Source of the DNA: Rhodococcus zopfii NBRC 100606 = JCM 9919
Lineage (GTDB): Bacteria > Actinomycetota > Actinomycetes > Mycobacteriales > Mycobacteriaceae
Length of the DNA stretch: 64,000 nucleotides
Direction: 5' to 3'
Assembly (NCBI RefSeq): GCF_001895025.1
Contig: NZ_BCXI01000042.1
Span: forward strand, 18,487-82,486
Shown: one piece after another, positions 33,716-42,261 of the stretch
How the letters are laid out: each line of letters starts with the position of its first letter
Position numbering within the stretch: position 1 is the stretch's first letter
The notes under the pieces: generated by a model
The model's input: the letters and a program-made list of their open reading frames with translations, nothing else
The model's database searches: none
What the model was told of the DNA's origin: nothing
Made by a program: the position numbers and the translations under genes

Positions 33716-34059
33716 GCGAATCTGGCCTCGATACGTGGGTCGAACCGTTCCCCGAAGTGCCGATCTTGCGTCGACTCCAGACCCCTGTCGCCGTCCTCGT
33801 CGACATCTCACGTGTCCTGCCGGGAGCTGCCGGATTCACCCGCGTCGACGGCCTACCGCTGCGGGTGCGCGCCGGCGGAATCCGGCTCGAATCCCTCATG
33901 CCTGCTGCTCTGCATGCCTGGCTGCGCGCGGCCGACGGACGCTGGCTTGCGCAGATTTGTGTACCGGTGCGCTCGGCGAATGGTTACAGCGGGCTGGATC
34001 TGTGGCTGTGGGTCGATTCGTTGTTCGTTTCCCGGAATGTGGAGGCGGCAGAACGGTAG
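33712..34059 (+). CDS. Small protein coupled to the ImuA'-like gene
   Basis: A protein of 115 residues whose ATG overlaps the preceding stop (ATGA). It is beta-rich, with PVAVLVDISRVLPGA, LPLRVRAGGIRLESLMPAAL and WLWVDSLFVSRNVEAAER. It contains no motif I know. Translational coupling suggests that its product acts with the ImuA'-like protein, perhaps in place of ImuB contacts. Third positions are GC-rich, supporting a real gene. Confidence 0.7.
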   Translation: MSESGLDTWVEPFPEVPILRRLQTPVAVLVDISRVLPGAAGFTRVDGLPLRVRAGGIRLESLMPAALHAWLRAADGRWLAQICVPVRSANGYSGLDLWLWVDSLFVSRNVEAAER

Positions 34060-34234
34060 TCGCGACCAAATTCGGATGTGGTCTCTGATGTTCTGCCCGA
34101 CTGGCCTCTGGCTGGTTGCGTTTGTGACTCGGGGCGTCTGTCCGGATCGAACTAAGTCGATTTCACCTGAGTAAGGCACGTGAGTTGTCTCTTGTAACCC
34201 GTTGCAGCCCTGAGCTGCACTTCTCGCTTCCGGG

Positions 34235-34264
34235 TTGCAACCTTACAAAGAAATTTTGTAAGGT
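34235..34264 (+). promoter_or_regulatory. TTGCAA-18-TAAGGT promoter with embedded inverted repeat
   Basis: TTGCAA at 34235-34240 and TAAGGT at 34259-34264. Between and over them lies CCTTACAAA-GA-AATTTTGTAAGG, an inverted repeat that could bind a repressor. The next ATG is 10 bases downstream. It resembles the sites at 27615 and 40833. Bases 34060-34234 show no gene. Confidence 0.6.
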
Positions 34265-34274
34265 GTGGATGTTG

Positions 34275-35108
34275 ATGGCGCCCGCACGCCAACATCCACC
34301 GACGAAAGCAGCGCACAACGCAATGCCCCCGATTCACACCCCGACCTACCACTACGACGACCCCACGCTGACCGCGCCGACCCCCGGCCGCGCCCTGATC
34401 GAAGAAATCGGCCTCGTGGAATCCGTCCCCGGAGTCGGGCCGACAACCGGAGGCGGTTACATCGGCGTTCCGATTTCGATCGGCCCGCTGCACACCCGTT
34501 TTCGTCGCCCTCACAACGGAATCGAGATGACCCTTCCCAACGCCGACGTCACGCCGTGGACCGCCCCGTTCATCGTCGCGGGCCACGCCCGTGGATGCTT
34601 CGATCTCGCATCCCGGCCCGGCTGGTACTGGCTGCGGTGGACCGTCGCCGACCACGTCGCGCACGACGCCGGCACCACCAGCGACGAAGACCCGCTGGTG
34701 ATCGTTCCGTGCGGCGCCAAGAAGGCTTCCGCCCGGTCACCGGCCGGGCAGCTCTACGTCGGCACCTACCACCGACTCGGACTCCGCGCGGCCGCCGCGC
34801 TGACCGGCCCGAACTCCACCCGCATCCTGTCCGCCCGCTACGGGCTGCTGCCGCTGCACCAGCTGGTCGACCCCTACAACCTGCGCCTCGGCCAGCCCGG
34901 ATCGGTCACCGCCGCGCAGCTCCGCGCCCAGGCCGAGGACCAGGCGCTGCTCGATCACCCCAACGTTGTCCTCTTCGGCGGCCGCGAATACGTCGAACTC
35001 GCGCAGCAGGTCTGGCCCCACGCACACACTCCGCTGGCCGGAGCCAGCGGCATCGGCGAACAGCAGCAGCGCCTCGCCATGATCGCTGGAACCCGACGCC
35101 TGAACTGA
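34275..35108 (+). CDS. DUF6884-like protein
   Basis: A protein of 277 residues from the ATG at 34275, directly behind the promoter; an ATG at 34323 is the alternative. The first 125 residues are a beta-rich domain (GGYIGVPISIGPLHTRFRRP, GMTLPNAD-like segment, HARGCFDLASRPGWYW). The second half has VIVPCGAKKASARSPAGQLY, TRILSARYGLLPLHQLVDPY and NVVLFGGREYVELAQQVW, the pattern of the DUF6884 family seen in phages and plasmids, with a Cys in the VPCGxxK turn. The biochemical role of that family is not known to me. It may continue as an operon with the next small gene (27 bp gap). Confidence 0.72.
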   Translation: MAPARQHPPTKAAHNAMPPIHTPTYHYDDPTLTAPTPGRALIEEIGLVESVPGVGPTTGGGYIGVPISIGPLHTRFRRPHNGIEMTLPNADVTPWTAPFIVAGHARGCFDLASRPGWYWLRWTVADHVAHDAGTTSDEDPLVIVPCGAKKASARSPAGQLYVGTYHRLGLRAAAALTGPNSTRILSARYGLLPLHQLVDPYNLRLGQPGSVTAAQLRAQAEDQALLDHPNVVLFGGREYVELAQQVWPHAHTPLAGASGIGEQQQRLAMIAGTRRLN

Positions 35109-35135
35109 TCCACTCACTCACCGCTGGAAGGCCCT

Positions 35136-35504
35136 ATGACCGACTTCCTGACGAACACTTCCGAACCCGTGACCGCGCCCCCTGCAGCCGCGCTGCGGCC
35201 ATCGCCGCCAGCGTGCTGCACGAACGTCACCACCGATGCGCGCGGCGTCGGCATCCTGCTGCCCACCGCGATCGCCGAACACGCCTGGACCGCGGCCGTT
35301 GCCTGGCCGCACTCCGAGAGCGCGCTTCGCTGTGAGACCGGCCGAACGTGGACCGTTCTCGCCCACGCTGCGCAGGCGCTGGAGCGCGCCGATCGCCGCG
35401 GCCGTGAAGGATTCCAGCCGTTCAACGTCACCCCGGCGCCCGCCCTCGACGGCGAGAACCCGGTGACTCTCTGCGCCGAAGTCGGTACCGGCGACACCGA
35501 TTAG
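35136..35504 (+). CDS. Small protein of unknown function
   Basis: A protein of 122 residues. The ATG at 35136 has GGAAGG 4 bases upstream. The N-terminal 30 residues are Thr/Pro/Ala-rich. It holds CC at residues 27-28 and GILLPTAIAEHAWTAAVAWP, with a predicted helix around TWTVLAHAAQALERADRRGR. No family is recognised. It is probably expressed with the DUF6884 gene. Confidence 0.65.
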   Translation: MTDFLTNTSEPVTAPPAAALRPSPPACCTNVTTDARGVGILLPTAIAEHAWTAAVAWPHSESALRCETGRTWTVLAHAAQALERADRRGREGFQPFNVTPAPALDGENPVTLCAEVGTGDTD

Positions 35505-35587
35505 CTGGTCCTGACCATCACCGCAGCGGCCGACCGCTGACCAGCAGCCGCCACGGATCCCAGAACGACCCTGCGAGAGGACTCACC

Positions 35588-35938
35588 ATGCCCACACCCG
35601 ACCTGACGACGAGCGCCTTCCCGCCGAACGGGGACGACCGGCCCCGGTTCAAGCAGTGGAACGGCCACATCGACCGCGAGGACTGGCTCACCCGGGACAA
35701 GGACGACCTGGTCGGCATCATCGGCCTGCTCAACCATCAGGTCACCAACGCGAAACAAGATGCGCTCGACGCGACCTACCTCGCTGAATGGCGCATCCAC
35801 AAGATGCTCACCGAGGTCCGTATCGGAGCCCGGATCTACCTGCATCTCACCCGCGCCCGCCACCGAGGCCGCAAGACCGCCCGAATCGACGATCTGCTTG
35901 CGCTCGCCGCCGACGTCCCACAGAAGTACCGAGAATGA
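35588..35938 (+). CDS. Small helical protein of unknown function
   Basis: A protein of 116 residues. The ATG at 35588 has GAGAGGA upstream. It is hydrophilic and mostly helical: DKDDLVGIIGLLNHQVTNAK, YLAEWRIHKMLTEVRIGARI and RHRGRKTARIDDLLALAADV. A basic C-terminal half could contact nucleic acid. No family is recognised. The next frame overlaps its stop (ATGA at 35935). Confidence 0.65.
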   Translation: MPTPDLTTSAFPPNGDDRPRFKQWNGHIDREDWLTRDKDDLVGIIGLLNHQVTNAKQDALDATYLAEWRIHKMLTEVRIGARIYLHLTRARHRGRKTARIDDLLALAADVPQKYRE

Positions 35939-35969
35939 GGGCATCTATCAGGAAAAACGACACGTCCCC
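35933..35969 (-). repeat. Dispersed 38-bp element, copy 10
   Basis: On the minus strand GGGGACGTGTCGTTT, TTCCTGATAGATGCC, CTCATT. It overlaps the 3' end of the helical gene and codes the first residues of the following frame. Confidence 0.6.
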
Positions 35970-36258
35970 TTCTTTCGACGTCCCGGCTGACTCCCAGCCG
36001 ACAGCTGCCGCGCAGAAGTTCGCCCACCCGTGCGGGCACGAATCCTCGTGGGGGCGATGCGAACTGCGCGACCCGGTCGATAAACTGGCCGCGCTCTGGG
36101 GTGTGGCTGAGATCGTCCCGGCCGCCGACGGGATCGCCGAACACCTGCACCCGTTCCAATACTGCGGGGCCGAGCAGACCGCCGTGGACATCTGGGCCCA
36201 CCACAGCTTGAGCGCGACCGCCCACCCTCGCGCGGCTTGTCCTCCTCATCCGCCGTGA
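35935..36258 (+). CDS. Small Cys/His protein, start uncertain
   Basis: A frame of 107 residues. The only in-frame ATG (35935) overlaps the previous stop, which favours coupling, but the first 12 codons lie inside a copy of the dispersed element, so the original start may have been replaced. The core HPCGHESSWGRCELRDPVDK and then FQYCGAEQTAVDIWAHH has Cys/His spacing that could bind zinc. No family is recognised. Third positions are GC-rich from codon 20 onward. Confidence 0.5.
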   Translation: MRASIRKNDTSPSFDVPADSQPTAAAQKFAHPCGHESSWGRCELRDPVDKLAALWGVAEIVPAADGIAEHLHPFQYCGAEQTAVDIWAHHSLSATAHPRAACPPHPP

Positions 36259-36375
36259 TCGGCCCGCCAGCGGTGGGAGGCGACGCTGTGATCGGAGCGG
36301 AACGCTGTGTCGCACCGGATCGATAGCGTTCTTTCAGCGCGCGTCACTGTCCCTCTCCCAGAAGGAAATGCACAG

Positions 36376-36929
36376 ATGTTCCCTAGTTCTTCTGCCGACG
36401 TGGCCGTGAGCCACTTCTCGAATTGGTTGGCCGCCAACTGGATTCTCGGGTACGCCCTGCTCGGTATCGCGGTGCTCCTGGCCGGATTTGCCGTGTCGCT
36501 GTGGACCAGCGCTAAGTACACCGCGGGTGTCGGCGTCTATGGGTGGAGCGTCGCGGCCGGTGTACTCGCGTGGTTGTCGAGGCGGTCACCTTGTGGCAGG
36601 TCGCGCGGCATATCGAGCAGTTCAGGTGGGTTGTTGCGCTGGCGGTTCTCGTTGTCGGAGCTGTTGCCCTGGTCGCTCACCGGGCCGCCCGCACGGCCTT
36701 GGTCGATGTGTACCGCGACTCGTACTACTCCCCGAGCGTTGAGGTGCCGATGGTGGCGATTCCAGCGGGTGTTTCCGGTGTCGTCGCGCTCGGAGTCATC
36801 ATCGGAGACGGCATCGGAGACGGCACCACTCGCGCTGCGGCCTCGATTCCGACGACTGTCGGCGGGTTCGTCGCGCTCGTGATCATCGGCGGGTTGGCGC
36901 TCGTTGTCTACGCGAACTCGTCGAATTGA
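36376..36929 (+). pseudogene. Membrane-protein gene split by a frameshift
   Basis: The ATG at 36376 has AAGGAAATG upstream and encodes NWLAANWILGYALLGIAVLL then AGFAVSLWTSAKYTAGVGVY, two hydrophobic segments, in frame 1. From about 36570 coding character continues in frame 3 instead: VVVEAVTLWQVARHIEQFRW, WVVALAVLVVGAVALVAH and a final helix GGFVALVIIGGLALVVYANS, to a stop at 36929. Together they would make a four-helix protein of about 184 residues. A single indel near 36545-36575 explains it. A sequencing error or programmed shift cannot be excluded. Confidence 0.55.
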
Positions 36930-37387
36930 GCACTACCCACCCGTTTGGTCGAATTTCGTGGTTCGTGGTGTCCTGAGCATGTAGCCCTCATCCCGGCGCT
37001 ACGCGCGATAAGCCGCCCCTGTCGACAGACCCCCCGCCTGATCGACAGGGGCGTCGTCGGTGGATGCCGCCTGCGGCGGAGATGGAATGCTCCAGGGATT
37101 GTGGGGGAGGCGCGGGCCCGCGGTGATGCTGGAATCGGATATCGGAAAGGGCCGTGCCCACGCCCCTGCGAGGAGACGCGGCGTCGAGTTCACGCTCGGG
37201 ACGGTCAACCCAACAGCGCGCAGGCGTGCGAAGGGCGCTGCGCGGTTCGGCTTCACGCTCGTCTGCGCGCCGGCTGACCCGCGACCCGTGGCCCCCGGGA
37301 GAACTTCGTGAGAGGGTCGGTAAAATTGCCTGTTGAACTGCGAAAATGACATGTCCCCTTTCTCGTGTCGAACTGAGAGGAACTACC
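36930..37387. other. 458-bp stretch without a supported gene
   Basis: Frames through it are short and rich in Arg, Pro and Gly with no motif. Copy 11 of the dispersed element lies at 37317-37358 on the minus strand: GGGGACATGTCATTT, TCGCAGTTCAACAGG, CAATTT. Confidence 0.5.
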
Positions 37388-37552
37388 GTGAAGCCCGGCG
37401 ATCTGGTGAAAGTCCATCCCCATGGAACGTCTGTTTTCGCCATCGTCAGCATCGAAGAAGACGGCCGCGCAATCATCGAATCTGCGGTCGACAGCCCGGG
37501 AAAATACCCGTGGTCTGTTCAGCTTTCCGAGCTTGTGCCTGCGGACGCATAA
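37388..37552 (+). CDS. 54-residue SH3/KOW-like small protein
   Basis: The GTG at 37388 has GAGAGGAAC 5 bases upstream. The sequence (VKPGDLVKVHPHGTSVFAIV, then SIEEDGRAIIESAVDSPGKY) is all-beta in pattern and resembles a short SH3/KOW-type barrel, as in single-domain modulators. No family can be assigned. It stands alone between copies 11 and 12 of the dispersed element. Bases 37553-37698 downstream contain no gene. Confidence 0.65.
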   Translation: MKPGDLVKVHPHGTSVFAIVSIEEDGRAIIESAVDSPGKYPWSVQLSELVPADA

Positions 37553-37698
37553 CCGGCTACCGTCGGCATCCTCGTGCGGGACCGCGGATGAACGCGAAAT
37601 AACGTCCGATCGGTTGCTCTGGTCTGCGGACAGGGTCGGGTTCGCCCGGGCTCTGCTTCCGGCTCTGGCAGATGGATGGCGTCAGCGCGGCCAACCGA

Positions 37699-37739
37699 TG
37701 AATGAAATGGGCTGTGAACTGATGAAATAGCACGTCCCC
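37699..37739 (-). repeat. Dispersed 38-bp element, copy 12
   Basis: On the minus strand GGGGACGTGCTATTT, CATCAGTTCACAGCC, CATTTC. It lies 142 bases before the P450 start. Confidence 0.7.
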
Positions 37740-37880
37740 TATCGTCGCGTGGTGTAGACGGCGGGACGGATCGGGCAGGGACCGATGGAAGTTCAGAGGC
37801 GCCGGGGCGGTGAGATTCCGGCATGGCTGATTCCGGGTAGGGGTTCTGCGATCGAAAGAGGGGTGCGGCAGACTCGCGGC

Positions 37881-39323
37881 ATGACTTCTGTGGGGAGTGC
37901 CCGTTCCGGTGAGACCATGCCAACCGCCGGACCGGGGGGAAGCGCTGGGGCGGGACGACAGATGCCGCATCCGGCATGGCGGCTGCCGCTGCTCGGCGAT
38001 GTCGTACGACTTGATCCGCAGCGTCCGGTACAGCGTGAAATGCAGTTTGTGCGCGAGCTTGGAGACGTCTTCGAGATCAGCATCATCGGCCGCAAAGTAG
38101 TAGTGGTGGGCGGCGGAGATGCAGCCGCAGAGGTATTCGACGAAACCCGCTTCGCCAAAGCCGTGGTGCCTCCGGTGAGCAATCTCCGCGATCTGGCCGG
38201 CGATGGACTGTTCACTGCTTTCAACAGTGAACCCGCTTGGGCACAGGCTCACAACGTGCTGATGCCGGCCTTCAGTCAGTCGGCGATGCGCACCTACCAC
38301 GATGTGATGGTCGAGTGCGTCGATCAATTGTGCGGGTACTGGGCGGATCTCGCCGACCACGGGCCGATCGGCGTGTCGTCCGATATGAATCGGCTAACCC
38401 TGGAAGTCATCGGCCGCACCGGGTTCGGATACAGCTTCGACTCGTTCTCCCCGGGCCGGCATCCGTTCGTCGAGTCGATGACCAGAGCGATGTCGTACGT
38501 CTCCCAAACGGCGAACGACATCCCGGTGATCCGGGAGATTCTGGGCTGGAAGGCCATGCGCCAGAACCCCAAAGACATCGCGCTGATGAAGAGCACCGTC
38601 GACCAGGTCATCGCTGCCCGCCGCAGCGGAGCATCGCCGCGGCAAGACGACCTGTTGCAACGCATGCTCGAGAACCCGGACCCGGAGACCGGCGAACTGA
38701 TGTCCGATCAGAGCATCCGCAACCAGGTTCTGACCTTCTTGATCGCAGGCCACGAGACCACCGCCGGGCTGTTGTCGTTCGCCCTGCACTATCTCTCGAT
38801 GAACCCGGAGCTGGTCGAGCGGGCCCGGGAAGAAATCGACCAGGTCCTCGGCACCGAGGGTGCACCGGTGGACTTCGGACAGGTCGCCAAGCTGCGCTAC
38901 GTCCGCCGAATCATCGACGAAACGCTGCGTCTGTGGCCGTCCGGTCCGGCCTTCTTCCGCAAGGCCCGGCAGGAAACCACCCTGGCCGGCTACCCCATCG
39001 GCAAGGGCGAAACGATCCTGGTGGTGCTTCTGGCCCTGCACCGCGACCCGAAACTGTGGGGCGACGACGCAGAGCGATTCGATCCGGATCGGTTCCTCCC
39101 GGCCGCGGTCCGCGCACGCCCGGCCCACGCATACAAACCGTTCGGCGTAGGTGCCCGATCGTGCATCGGCCGCCAGTTCGCACTGCATGAAGCGGTACTG
39201 GCGTTGTCGCAGATCTTGACCCGTTTCGACATCGTGCCTACCCCGGGATACGAGCTGACGGTCGAAGAGCTATTGACGATCCGGCCTGAGAATCTTCGGC
39301 TGGAGATACGACCCCGCCGATAG
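37881..39323 (+). CDS. Cytochrome P450, CYP102-like heme domain without reductase
   Basis: A protein of 480 residues from the ATG at 37881 (in-frame codons reach back to 37785; the ATG at 37917 is another option). I-helix AGHETTAG (about 289-296), ExxR as ETLRLWP, and heme-binding FGVGARSCIGRQFALHEA with ligand Cys428. Its pieces resemble the heme domain of fatty-acid hydroxylase P450 BM3: AGDGLFTAFNSEPAWAQAHN, LMPAFSQSAMRTYHDVMVEC, and the C-terminus after the Cys. BM3 carries a fused reductase; here the frame ends after the heme domain and no redox partner is nearby. Long-chain acyl hydroxylation is a reasonable guess. A PAS/GAF-like gene follows. Confidence 0.92.
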   Translation: MTSVGSARSGETMPTAGPGGSAGAGRQMPHPAWRLPLLGDVVRLDPQRPVQREMQFVRELGDVFEISIIGRKVVVVGGGDAAAEVFDETRFAKAVVPPVSNLRDLAGDGLFTAFNSEPAWAQAHNVLMPAFSQSAMRTYHDVMVECVDQLCGYWADLADHGPIGVSSDMNRLTLEVIGRTGFGYSFDSFSPGRHPFVESMTRAMSYVSQTANDIPVIREILGWKAMRQNPKDIALMKSTVDQVIAARRSGASPRQDDLLQRMLENPDPETGELMSDQSIRNQVLTFLIAGHETTAGLLSFALHYLSMNPELVERAREEIDQVLGTEGAPVDFGQVAKLRYVRRIIDETLRLWPSGPAFFRKARQETTLAGYPIGKGETILVVLLALHRDPKLWGDDAERFDPDRFLPAAVRARPAHAYKPFGVGARSCIGRQFALHEAVLALSQILTRFDIVPTPGYELTVEELLTIRPENLRLEIRPRR

Positions 39324-39410
39324 CACAGGATCAGCAAAATCGCCTAAAGTGCACCGCTCGTTACAATCTCTACCTGATCGTGACCGAATCGAAATGGCGG
39401 GGGCCATGAA

Positions 39411-40409
39411 ATGGGTACGTGGTACTTGATTGAAACGCTGGTCGAAGGCGAAGCGACGCTGGTCGCTTCAGGGGATGAGGTCAAAGACCTGCTGTCGATC
39501 CGGAGGAACGTCTCTCCGGCTGCGGACATCCTGGTGGAACCGATCGTCGAGCACGTCAGACAGACGCGCGAACCGTTCGATCGGGTTCTTCGCTCGAAGC
39601 GAGCGGATCGGTCGTGGCGCTTCTATGCCTGGCCGATCATCGGTCCGTTCGGCGACGTGTACGGGATTCAGATGTGGATCGGAAACCCCAAGGAAGAGAT
39701 GACCGAACGGCGTCTGACCTCGGGCGTGTTCTGGTCGACGACCGACTGGCTGATTCATCAGACGTGGGAGTCGGGGGCGATGTCCGGGACGCTCCTGGAG
39801 GAATGGAACCCGACCGCGTTGTCCTCGGACTACATCAACCGGGCGATCCACTTCGAGAAGGAACAGGAGTTCCTGGAGATCACCCTGAACCCGAAACCTG
39901 GGATGGCGCTCAGTACGTGGTTCTCGGTCAGGCATGACCACGGCCATGCCATGCAGTGGCAAGCTGTGCTCCGCCCGGCTCCGGATGGCTCAGGTGTGCG
40001 AGTGCTCTACCACGACTTTTCCGACGTGTACGCCCCGGCGATGCCGACGCTCGCCGAACTCGGCCTCACCGATGGAATGGTCGGCGCGGACGTACACGTG
40101 GCATTGTTCGAGGCCCGTCGTGGCTTGATCATGTTGTGGATAGGCCGGGCACCACAGTGGCTCGAATGGCAGTACGCGCATCTGACAGGGCCTTTGGTTC
40201 ACCCGGAGGATCTGCCGCTACTGCAAGCGGGTGCACAACGAGTCAATGCCGGCGAGGTGACCCACACAGTCGATCTGGTGCGGTTGCAGGGCGTTGACGA
40301 TCAGTGGGTGAAAGCATCGGTCACGGTGCGGCCGTTCCAGCTGAAGGATCGCCCGCCGCATGCTGATCTGACCCTCATGCAGATTGTCCGGGAAAACGAC
40401 TCCTACTGA
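39411..40409 (+). CDS. PAS/GAF-like sensory-domain protein
   Basis: A protein of 332 residues from the ATG at 39411. It opens GTWYLIETLVEGEATLVASG, has two alpha/beta modules (about 35-180 and 200-325) with SWRFYAWPIIGPFGDVYGIQ and GLIMLWIGRAPQWLEWQYAH, and ends in a PAS-like strand set (VTVRPFQLKDRPPHADLTLM). This matches the layout of actinobacterial GAF/PAS proteins without an output domain (DUF5593-type). There is no signal peptide or transmembrane helix. It is 87 bp downstream of the P450 and may be co-transcribed; it could sense a ligand or redox state for that enzyme. Element copy 13 follows. Confidence 0.65.
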   Translation: MGTWYLIETLVEGEATLVASGDEVKDLLSIRRNVSPAADILVEPIVEHVRQTREPFDRVLRSKRADRSWRFYAWPIIGPFGDVYGIQMWIGNPKEEMTERRLTSGVFWSTTDWLIHQTWESGAMSGTLLEEWNPTALSSDYINRAIHFEKEQEFLEITLNPKPGMALSTWFSVRHDHGHAMQWQAVLRPAPDGSGVRVLYHDFSDVYAPAMPTLAELGLTDGMVGADVHVALFEARRGLIMLWIGRAPQWLEWQYAHLTGPLVHPEDLPLLQAGAQRVNAGEVTHTVDLVRLQGVDDQWVKASVTVRPFQLKDRPPHADLTLMQIVRENDSY

Positions 40410-40499
40410 CCTTCGAGTTGTCGACCTCGCCGTGCCTCACTGTCCGCGATCGGAACAGTGGGGCACGGCGCACACCGATCCCGGCCCACGACAGCGCCA

Positions 40500-40538
40500 G
40501 GGACATGTCATCAGTGCTGCTCAGCGCCGATGTTTATC
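40500..40538 (+). repeat. Dispersed 38-bp element, copy 13
   Basis: GGGACATGTCATCA, GTGCTGCTCAGCGCC, GATGT. It overlaps the 3' end of the leftward small gene (stop at 40511) and lies 90 bases after the PAS/GAF stop. Confidence 0.6.
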
Positions 40539-40732
40539 AGAACCCTGACCTCGGCGAGCAGGGCTTCGGACCGGGTCATCCATTCGAGCGCATCGGCCCG
40601 TGAGGTGGGGTCGAACGATGACTCGGTAGCGGCCTCGTAGGCGGTGCGGGCGTACTGCTCGGCGCGGTGGAAGTCGCCGGAAGCGAGCATCTGGGTTGCG
40701 GTGCACACGTCAGCGGCGATCGTTTCGAGCAA
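40511..40732 (-). CDS. 73-residue helical protein with TTG start
   Basis: I start it at the TTG at 40732, because AGGAGG stands 8 bases upstream and because the longer frame (to 40891) would run through a promoter of the divergent gene. The product (LLETIAADVCTATQMLASGD then FHRAEQYARTAYEAATESSF, ending VRVLINIGAEQH) is all-helical with a TPR-like hairpin. No family is recognised. It ends inside a dispersed-element copy. Confidence 0.65.
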   Translation of the reverse strand: MLETIAADVCTATQMLASGDFHRAEQYARTAYEAATESSFDPTSRADALEWMTRSEALLAEVRVLINIGAEQH

Positions 40733-40832
40733 GGTTGAGTCCTCCTGGGGTGGCGAGCGAGCTGGGGGCTCCGTCGGCAGGGAAAGTAACTCCCGGATTC
40801 CGGGGTGCGCGAACGATTCTCCATCACCAGGG

Positions 40833-40861
40833 TTGCACTTTGCAAACTTGTTTTGTAAAGT
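40833..40861 (+). promoter_or_regulatory. TTGCAC-17-TAAAGT promoter candidate
   Basis: TTGCAC at 40833-40838 and TAAAGT at 40856-40861, with an inverted repeat CTTTGCAAA / TTTTGTAAAG over the spacer. The gene it serves begins at 40890 behind GAGGGGGAAG. Confidence 0.6.
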
Positions 40862-40889
40862 AACATCATCAAAATGAGAGGGGGAAGCC

Positions 40890-42169
40890 ATGTCGGAGAA
40901 GATGATCGATACTGACTCGCACACCATCGGAGACGCCGGTGAGGAAAATCTTCACCGTATCCACTCGTCGAATATGCAGGCCCTCGGCACACTCGTCGCC
41001 GACACCAACCGTCGCCTGAGCCGTGCCGGAATCGATGAGCGATTCGAGTACGAAATCCGCGCGCGGCACGACGTCGTGATCGACGGCCTGGTGGACACCA
41101 GCTTCGACATTGCCCTGCGTCGCCCCCGAATCGGGTACGCCGAATGGGCGCTCGCCGCGACCGTCGTCGTCGAGGAGGCAGGCACGATCCTGCGCACTGT
41201 CCCCGGTGAAGACCTCTCGCACTGGAACCGACCCGATGCGCACCACTGCGACCACTGCAATCGCACGCAGTACCGCACGCGCTCGTACGCGCTCGTACGT
41301 CCTGTGCCATGCCGAGACCGGCGAGATCCGCCAGGTCGGTTCGAGCTGCCTGTCACTGTTCCTCGGCGTCACGCTGCGCGGGCTGTGGATCCTCGAGATG
41401 TTCACCGCCGCTGAACTCGACGAATGGCGCCTCCCCTCCGATACCGACGAGCACGGCCCCGCCGGCCCGCGGGAGGCGATCACCGCCCACGTACCGACCG
41501 TGCTGCGCCTGGCCCTGGTCGTCTCCGACCACGGTCGCCGCTTCGTGAGCCGCCGCGCCGTGGCCGAGGGCAGCTCGCTGCGTGCCACCGCCGATGACAT
41601 CGTCGATGTCCTGCTCCCGCGTCCGCACGCCCCCGCAGATCACCGCCGATGGATCGCCGAGGTCAAGGCCGAGGCGAGCCAGGTTCTGCAGGACCAGATC
41701 GATGCGCTGCGCGCCCACGCCGACACCCTCGACGGCGACTACGGCCTGAACATGCGCACGCTGCTCGCGGGCGATGCGGTGACTCTGTGCTCGCTGCCGC
41801 TGCTGGTCTCGCTCGTCGGTTCCCGCTACCGCGCACAGGAGAAGGCCGCCGCACGCGCGGCGATCGCGCCTGGGTACATCGGCAAGGTCGGAGAGAAGGT
41901 CACTGTCGACGCGACGGTCACCGCAGTGCGCTCGGTACCGAACCCGTGGGGTGTGTCGGAACTCGTGTTGTTCCGCACCTCGTGCGGCCATGTCCTGAAG
42001 TGGTTTACTCAGTCGTCGCCGGACATCGCGGTCGGGGATTCTGGTCACCATTGCTGCGAAGGTCAAGGCGCACGAACAGTATCGGGGCGTCGACCAGACG
42101 AGCGTTGTTCGCCCGAAAATCGTCTCGCGGTCGGTCGAGGAAACGGCGAAGTTCCCGGTCGGTGCATGA
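40890..42169 (+). pseudogene. Conserved Cys-rich plasmid/phage protein broken by two frameshifts
   Basis: The ATG at 40890 opens a frame reading to HHCDHCNRTQYRTRSY near 41280. There a perfect 10-bp tandem duplication (CGCTCGTACG twice, 41280-41299) shifts it; without one copy it continues as YVLCHAETGEIRQVGSSCLS in the frame running to about 42040. A second slip at GGGGATTCTGGTCACC (near 42045, one extra base) restores a natural end, VTIAAKVKAHEQYRGVDQ to a TGA at 42167-42169. The ancestral protein (about 420 residues) had a C-x2-C zinc-like pair and a VGSSCLSLFLG motif often seen in actinobacterial plasmid and phage proteins of unknown role. Confidence 0.75.
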
Positions 42170-42261
42170 GCGTCGCGTCGGCGTTGTCCGGCCCCCGGAG
42201 AGGCGGGCGCCGGAACAACGGCCGTGACGCTACCTGCCTCGCAGGGGCGCGCTGCTGAGGA

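Noticed and set aside
37060..37311. Rightward frame of 83 codons
   Set aside because: Gly/Arg/Ala-rich, no ribosome site, no motif; left as intergenic.
41353..42261. Continuation of the leftward frame under the pseudogene
   Set aside because: Coding character stops at the dispersed element; beyond it the frame is only the open antisense of the rightward pseudogene.
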